Of a stretch of DNA of 64,000 nt, positions 59,636 to 64,000 are shown piece after piece (position 1 is the stretch's first letter; the number at the start of each line of letters is the position of its first letter). The stretch is from Candidatus Jettenia ecosi (GTDB lineage: Bacteria > Planctomycetota > Brocadiia > Brocadiales > Brocadiaceae): contig SULG01000008.1 in the NCBI GenBank assembly GCA_005524015.1, forward strand, positions 1 through 64,000, read 5' to 3'. Below the pieces are notes generated by a model, which had not been told where the DNA came from, searched no databases, and saw nothing but the letters and a program-made list of their open reading frames with translations. Position numbers and translations under genes: made by a program.

Positions 59636-60223
59636 ATGGACTTACAAGAAAAATTATTGTATGAATTAGGTGAAGAGTACATAAAAGAAAAAGGAAAGAT
59701 GTGGATGAAAGTGGTTTCTCCTAGCATGATGCCTTTAATCCATATTGGTGATAAAGTATTGGTTAAATCGATCGAATGTGAGGCAGTAAATACAGGAGAT
59801 ATTATCATTTTTAAAGGGAAAGATATTCCGTTTATTACTCACAGGATAATAAGAAAGCGAAAGATAAATGGTGAGTTGCATTTTTTTGAAAAAGGTGATA
59901 GAAACGTATCCGGTACATGGATACATAAAAAATCTATTATAGCAAGGGTGATTGCTATAAAAAAAAGAGATAATAGTATTATCATGTTAAACGAAACGAA
60001 AAGGATGAGAATTATTAATAAGCTTTTTACTGTATATCAATTAAATGCTTATATATTCGAAAGGATAATAAAGGTTTTTAAGGATTGGGTTAAAGGCTAT
60101 AAAGTCTTAAATTTCCTTAGAAAACCGTATCGATATTCCTACAAGATTACTACAAGAGGGCAAAATCTTTGTAAAAAGTTATTGGTTCTCATACTTATTA
60201 AAGGAATGAGATTGTATGGGTAA
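59636..60223 (+). CDS. Sec11-type (Ser/His) signal peptidase, S26B family
   Basis: This 195-residue protein carries the S26 signature around Ser30 (VVSPSMMPLIHIGDKVLV). The second catalytic position is a His, in FITHRIIRKR (His69), as in archaeal and ER signal peptidases and SipW, rather than the Lys of usual bacterial enzymes. An Asp follows in FEKGDRN. There is no clear N-terminal membrane helix; the C-terminal 70 residues are basic, with a hydrophobic end (LVLILIKGMRLYG). The next gene, a Wza-type exporter, overlaps its end by 8 bases. It is a candidate for removing the precursor leader, or for processing exported proteins of the exopolysaccharide locus. Confidence 0.82.
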   Translation: MDLQEKLLYELGEEYIKEKGKMWMKVVSPSMMPLIHIGDKVLVKSIECEAVNTGDIIIFKGKDIPFITHRIIRKRKINGELHFFEKGDRNVSGTWIHKKSIIARVIAIKKRDNSIIMLNETKRMRIINKLFTVYQLNAYIFERIIKVFKDWVKGYKVLNFLRKPYRYSYKITTRGQNLCKKLLVLILIKGMRLYG

Positions 60224-61067
60224 TATATTTTCTATAAGAATCTTACGTGTAATTTTCAATTTTATAGGTTTGTTTTATCTGCTATCTTTAAGTCTGTATG
60301 CTGAAAATCTTCCCGATAAGGAATATATTATAGGTCCTGAGGATATCCTTGAAATTAAGGTTTGGGATAATGAAGATTTAAATAGTATTGTTGAAGTCTC
60401 ACAGGAAGGGACTTTTACCTTCCTTCTTATTGGAAGAGTCCAGGCAAATGGCCGGTCGGTCTTTGAGCTTGAAGACATTATTGAGAAGAAACTGGCTGAT
60501 GGTTACCTCGTTTCACCTCAGGTAACTATTACGTTAAAAGAATATAACAGCCGAAAGGTATTCGTCCTCGGTGAAGTAAATAAACCAGGAAGTTATCCTT
60601 TAAAAGGGAATACCCATATATTAGGGCTGATATCACAAGCTGGAGGTGTTACAGCCAGCGCAGGGCAAACAGTTACTATCGTGCGCCCCAGGTCGCTCCA
60701 CCAAAGTGGAAAGATTGGTTCCAGGGAAGGTAAAGAAAACGAGATTATTACACTTGATTTAGGCGATTTTGATACTAACAGTAAGTATGATACCTTTGTT
60801 GTTGCTAATGGCGACTCCATTTACATTAACCGAGCACCACGAGTTTTTGTAATAGGAGAAGTCCAAAGTCCAGGTGAGTTGAAATGGGAAAGAGGATTGA
60901 CAATCCGCCAAGCCATATCTCTTGCAGGAGGGTCTACTGAAAAGGCATCGCCTAAACGCGTAATAGTCATTCGTATGAAAAGTGGTGTGGAAAAAGAGCT
61001 TAAACCAAAAATGGATGAATTTGTATTGCCGGGTGACATTATTAAGGTTCCTGGACGTTATTTCTAA
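60216..61067 (+). CDS. Wza-type polysaccharide export protein
   Basis: This 283-residue exported protein has an N-terminal hydrophobic segment (about residues 8-29) and a polysaccharide export domain (YIIGPEDILEIKVWDNEDL, the ITLKEYNSRKVFVLGEV block), followed by SLBB domains (GEVQSPGELKWERGLTIRQAI). Such proteins form the outer-membrane channel for exopolysaccharide. There is no lipobox Cys; processing at SLYA is more likely. It overlaps the peptidase gene and is followed by the Wzc-type kinase, forming an export operon. Confidence 0.88.
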   Translation: MGNIFSIRILRVIFNFIGLFYLLSLSLYAENLPDKEYIIGPEDILEIKVWDNEDLNSIVEVSQEGTFTFLLIGRVQANGRSVFELEDIIEKKLADGYLVSPQVTITLKEYNSRKVFVLGEVNKPGSYPLKGNTHILGLISQAGGVTASAGQTVTIVRPRSLHQSGKIGSREGKENEIITLDLGDFDTNSKYDTFVVANGDSIYINRAPRVFVIGEVQSPGELKWERGLTIRQAISLAGGSTEKASPKRVIVIRMKSGVEKELKPKMDEFVLPGDIIKVPGRYF

Positions 61068-61092
61068 TTTCTTAAAATAGTAAGGATACTTT

Positions 61093-63669
61093 GTGGATAA
61101 AAAAATGAGCCTTGGATTTGTGCCAGACCATATATCATTTTCACGGCAAGTACATCTAATAGACTATCTTAATATCATCAGAAAACGTAAATGGGTAGTC
61201 ATTGTTTTCTTTTTGGTTGTGGTTTCTATTGTTAGTTACATATCATTTTCTACCACACCTGTCTATAAAGCCACTGCACAGATCATTATTGAACAGAGGT
61301 CTCCTTTTGTTGATAAGATAACGGGAGTTATGAATGTAGATCCTAATAATAGGGACGATTACCAAACGCAATATAATTTATTAATGAGTAGAAGCCTTGC
61401 AAAAAATGTTATCGAAGATTTAAAATTATGGAAGGAATTTGGTATCGATGAAATTCAAAATCCAAATTCTTCAACTTTACCTGTCGGTGTATCTCGCGAT
61501 TCTTTGATTTCATCAAGCATTGATACTTCTGCCTTAAATATTCCGGTATCAGGGGCATCAGCTACACCCTATCCAACCTGGATTGTAGATTGGTATTTAT
61601 CAAAGCTTGAGATTGTGCCTCTTCGAGAAACACATCTGGTCTATATTAGCTTCTTAAACGAATCACCTGAAAAGGCTGCACGTATAGCCAATGCGCATGT
61701 CCAGGCATTTATCGTAAGAACCGTTCAGGAACAGCGTTCATTCTCACAGCAAGCGATAGATTGGCTTAAGGCACAGATTCGAGGGCAAAAAATTAAAGTA
61801 GGAACATCCCAGCGTGCAGTTTATGAATACAAATATGAGCAACTTGAGTCATTTTCTATCGACGACAAAAATATTTTTTCATTACCGGAAATTATGCAAA
61901 GTCCTGTTATTCAAGATCTTCGTGCTAAATTAGCAGAGCTTAAGGCCAGGAAATTAGAGATGATTACCAAGTACGGTCCTAAGCATCCAAAGATGATTGA
62001 GATTAATTCCAGTATTGAGAAATTAGAGCAGGGAATTATTGACGAGGTGCAAACGGTAAGGAAGACAATCAAAGCAGAATTAGACCGGATTGTAGCTCTT
62101 GAAAAGATCGTTCAGCAAAAAGGGGCTGTAGCTTATAACGAAAAGGCTATTAACTATGATATGTTGTCTCTGGATGCTGAAAGTGATCAAGAGATGTATG
62201 ATATTCTGCTCAAGCAGGCAAAGGAGATTAGTCTTACCGGCAATATGGAGAAGAACGACATCCGGGTTGTGGATGAGGCTGAGGTGCCACTTTTTCCTGT
62301 TAAGCCGAAGATATTTTTAAATATCTTCGTATCTGCAGTGCTGGGTTTGACATTTGGTGTAGGGCTTGCTTTCTTCCTCGAGTATATGGATAAAACGGTG
62401 AGAACCCCTGAAGATATCGCACAACGGCTTGGTTTACCAATGCTTGGGATGATACCTTATGATAAATCCTTAAAAAAAGGCAAAGTTCTCGCTTTGCAAG
62501 GTAGTGAATCTCATCGCAATCAAAATAAACTTAAAGGCGTTTATACCCAATATGATGTTTCGGGAAGTTTTGTTACGAGATTACCACTGATGCAAGCAGG
62601 AATGTCTGGTCAGGTGCTTTTGATAGAAAGTACAACTAGTGGTGAAGGTAAAACTACTGTTTTGGCAAAATCAGCAATAAGTCTGGCAAGGGGTGGACTA
62701 CGTGTGCTTATGGTAGATGCTGATGTGCAAAGACCATCATTGCATCATTTATTTGGTTTAAAGAATGATGAAGAAAATGGATTGATTAATGCGATGACCC
62801 GAGTTCTGTTACAGGAAATACGGCAGGGCTCTTTAAATAAGTATAGTGTGAGTGATCTTTTTTCTCTTCTTGCCCTTAAAAAACAAAGTGGGCAACTTGT
62901 CATTACTAATGATTCTCAAACTATGACTGCTATCTTTGAGAACGGTTGCCTCATTCACATCCAGAGTCAGGATATCCCTTTTGCTAATCGTTTAGGAACC
63001 ATGCTGCTACGGGGTGGTTTTATTACAGAAAGCCAGTTAAAAGATGCTATAGAGAGAAATCATCGTACTGGACAACCATTAGGATATATCCTTATTAATG
63101 CCGGATATATTAATCAAGCTCAATTACAAGGACCTTTAAAGTTGCAAATGGAGGAACACCTCCAGAAACTTTTTAGTTGGAAACAAGGTACTTTTGTTTT
63201 TGAACCAGGCAGTGTAGAGAGATACGAAGATAAAAGAATTTATTTTGCAGAGGATTATACATCAATTATCAATCGTTTAAGCCGTATATCAGGAAGTCGC
63301 TTACTGGAAAGTGAGGTCCTCTCTCATGTGAAACCTGTTAACGAACCAAATTTATCACTCTTGCCTGCGGGCATAGGGGATACAAGACCTGATGGTCCGC
63401 TCTATTTTACCCTTCTCTCAAAATTCTTAACTCTCCTGAAACAAAGGTACGATGTAGTCCTTGTGGATGCCCCGCCTTTATTAGATTTTATGAACGGCGT
63501 AACGCCTTTACTCTCATTAGTTGACGGTGTAATTTTTATCGTTAAATCAGGACATGTATCTATCGATTATATCAATAAGGCCACTAGCTGCATAAAAGAT
63601 GCAAAAACTAATATCATTGGTGCTATCCTGAATCAAGCAAAAATAAAACAAGGGTATTATTATAAATGA
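61093..63669 (+). CDS. Wzc-type chain-length/tyrosine kinase with DUF4388 insertion
   Basis: This 858-residue inner-membrane protein controls exopolysaccharide chain length. It has a Wzz domain with helices near 33-52 and 410-430 and a C-terminal P-loop kinase: SGEGKTT (516-522), VDADVQRPSLHHLFG, and VVLVDAPPLLD near 788-798. Residues about 565-740 do not fit the kinase: they are a DUF4388-like sensor domain (LFSLLALKKQSGQLVITN, GCLIHIQS) followed by an MshEN/GspE-N-like segment (LGYILINAGYINQAQL). This block sits between Walker A' and Walker B. The tail KQGYYYK is the Tyr cluster for autophosphorylation. Start GTG 61093 or ATG 61105. Confidence 0.88.
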   Translation: MDKKMSLGFVPDHISFSRQVHLIDYLNIIRKRKWVVIVFFLVVVSIVSYISFSTTPVYKATAQIIIEQRSPFVDKITGVMNVDPNNRDDYQTQYNLLMSRSLAKNVIEDLKLWKEFGIDEIQNPNSSTLPVGVSRDSLISSSIDTSALNIPVSGASATPYPTWIVDWYLSKLEIVPLRETHLVYISFLNESPEKAARIANAHVQAFIVRTVQEQRSFSQQAIDWLKAQIRGQKIKVGTSQRAVYEYKYEQLESFSIDDKNIFSLPEIMQSPVIQDLRAKLAELKARKLEMITKYGPKHPKMIEINSSIEKLEQGIIDEVQTVRKTIKAELDRIVALEKIVQQKGAVAYNEKAINYDMLSLDAESDQEMYDILLKQAKEISLTGNMEKNDIRVVDEAEVPLFPVKPKIFLNIFVSAVLGLTFGVGLAFFLEYMDKTVRTPEDIAQRLGLPMLGMIPYDKSLKKGKVLALQGSESHRNQNKLKGVYTQYDVSGSFVTRLPLMQAGMSGQVLLIESTTSGEGKTTVLAKSAISLARGGLRVLMVDADVQRPSLHHLFGLKNDEENGLINAMTRVLLQEIRQGSLNKYSVSDLFSLLALKKQSGQLVITNDSQTMTAIFENGCLIHIQSQDIPFANRLGTMLLRGGFITESQLKDAIERNHRTGQPLGYILINAGYINQAQLQGPLKLQMEEHLQKLFSWKQGTFVFEPGSVERYEDKRIYFAEDYTSIINRLSRISGSRLLESEVLSHVKPVNEPNLSLLPAGIGDTRPDGPLYFTLLSKFLTLLKQRYDVVLVDAPPLLDFMNGVTPLLSLVDGVIFIVKSGHVSIDYINKATSCIKDAKTNIIGAILNQAKIKQGYYYK

Positions 63670-63773
63670 AATGAATAAAGAAATACTGCTTGAGAAAAGA
63701 TGTTTGATCATGAGAGTTTTTTGCTAAAGTTGTTAAGTCTTAAAGTGGCCAGCACCGTTTATAGGAATCTAAA

Positions 63774-64000
63774 TTGCCTTACTGTATAGAGACATATAAT
63801 CTTACAAAAAGATATCCAGTACTAAAAGGATATGGCGATATACTCTTGCATCCTTTTAGAAAGAAGGATATTACAGCGCTTAATAATGTAAACATTCAGA
63901 TAAAAAAGAATGAATTGTTTGGTCTTCTGGGTCCAAATGGCGCGGGAAAAACTACCCTGATAAAGATCCTTTGCACACTGGTTCTTCCTACATCAGGAAG
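63774..64000 (+). CDS. ABC transporter ATP-binding protein, 5' part
   Basis: Only the first 75 codons are in the window. They encode [12 protein letters not shown], a spacer, then [29 protein letters not shown] with an intact Walker A motif. An in-frame TAG at 63762-63764 limits the start; the TTG at 63774 is the first usable codon, as no ATG or GTG follows soon. The YGDILLHP segment before the ABC core is typical of exporters of the ABC-2 type. In this position it could export the exopolysaccharide or the candidate peptide. Confidence 0.85.
   Translation, partial: MPYCIETYNLTKRYPVLKGYGDILLHPFRKKDITALNNVNIQIKKNELFGLLGPNGAGKTTLIKILCTLVLPTSG

Noticed and set aside
56777-60223. Lasso-peptide cluster
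   Set aside because: PqqD-like domain, kinase and YxxP leader fit, but there is no asparagine-synthetase-like cyclase or transglutaminase-type protease in the window.

Overview
The window is an AT-rich bacterial chromosome segment. An OmpA-type lipoprotein, a Wza-type export protein and a Wzc-type kinase imply a cell with an outer membrane. ResB plus CcsA (system II cytochrome c maturation), a UbiA-family prenyltransferase without other ubi genes, two GroELs and many scattered palindromic repeats fit a planctomycete of the anammox (Brocadiales) type. That placement is inference from gene content and general protein resemblance, not from a marker-gene comparison.

Layout. 1-3 kb: a secreted DUF1326 protein and a TPP-dependent 2-oxo-acid decarboxylase. 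3-14.4 kb, all on the minus strand: a defence island with an AlbA_2 ATPase, a DUF2130 protein, a PHP/AAA (TrlF-type) gene broken by one amber codon, a type III methylase (Mod), a DUF559 nuclease, a lone YhcG N-terminal domain and a type III Res subunit. A palindromic repeat is inserted in frame in four of these genes. 14.7-19.5 kb: a deaminase with a SugE exporter, a secreted esterase, YjbQ, a CPBP protease and tyrS. 19.5-20.3 kb: a gene-free tract packed with inverted repeats. 20.3-30.6 kb: argC, lon, hsp20 and groEL1 on the minus strand, then a DUF2905 protein, a prenyltransferase, a receiver protein and groES-groEL2. 30.7-42.1 kb: purB, thiE, hisI, an OmpA lipoprotein, resB-ccsA, acyP-yggU-ileS, holB and a lipoyl-domain protein. 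43-54 kb: rny-mnmG, a PAS-GGDEF-EAL protein, and polA-coaE-rho on the minus strand. 54.4-56.5 kb: tRNA-Met, ychF and radC. 56.6-64 kb: a peptide-modification cassette running into exopolysaccharide export genes and an ABC transporter cut by the window end.

The most novel part is 56.6-60.2 kb. An HPr-kinase-like ATPase, a PqqD-type peptide chaperone and a radical SAM/SPASM enzyme are followed by an unannotated 54-codon gene with an excellent ribosome binding site. Its product has a leader-like N-terminus with a YxxP motif, a Cys-Cys-Cys core and a C-terminal Ser. A 23-bp inverted repeat flanks this small gene, and a Sec11-type (Ser/His) signal peptidase lies downstream. I read this as a candidate RiPP system next to, and perhaps exported with, the exopolysaccharide machinery.

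Three conserved genes (ileS, polA, the radical SAM gene) are each broken by a one-base shift inside a homopolymer of 7-8 bases. Homopolymer length errors in the sequence are the simplest explanation; the first two also fit -1 slippery heptamers. I annotate each as one gene.
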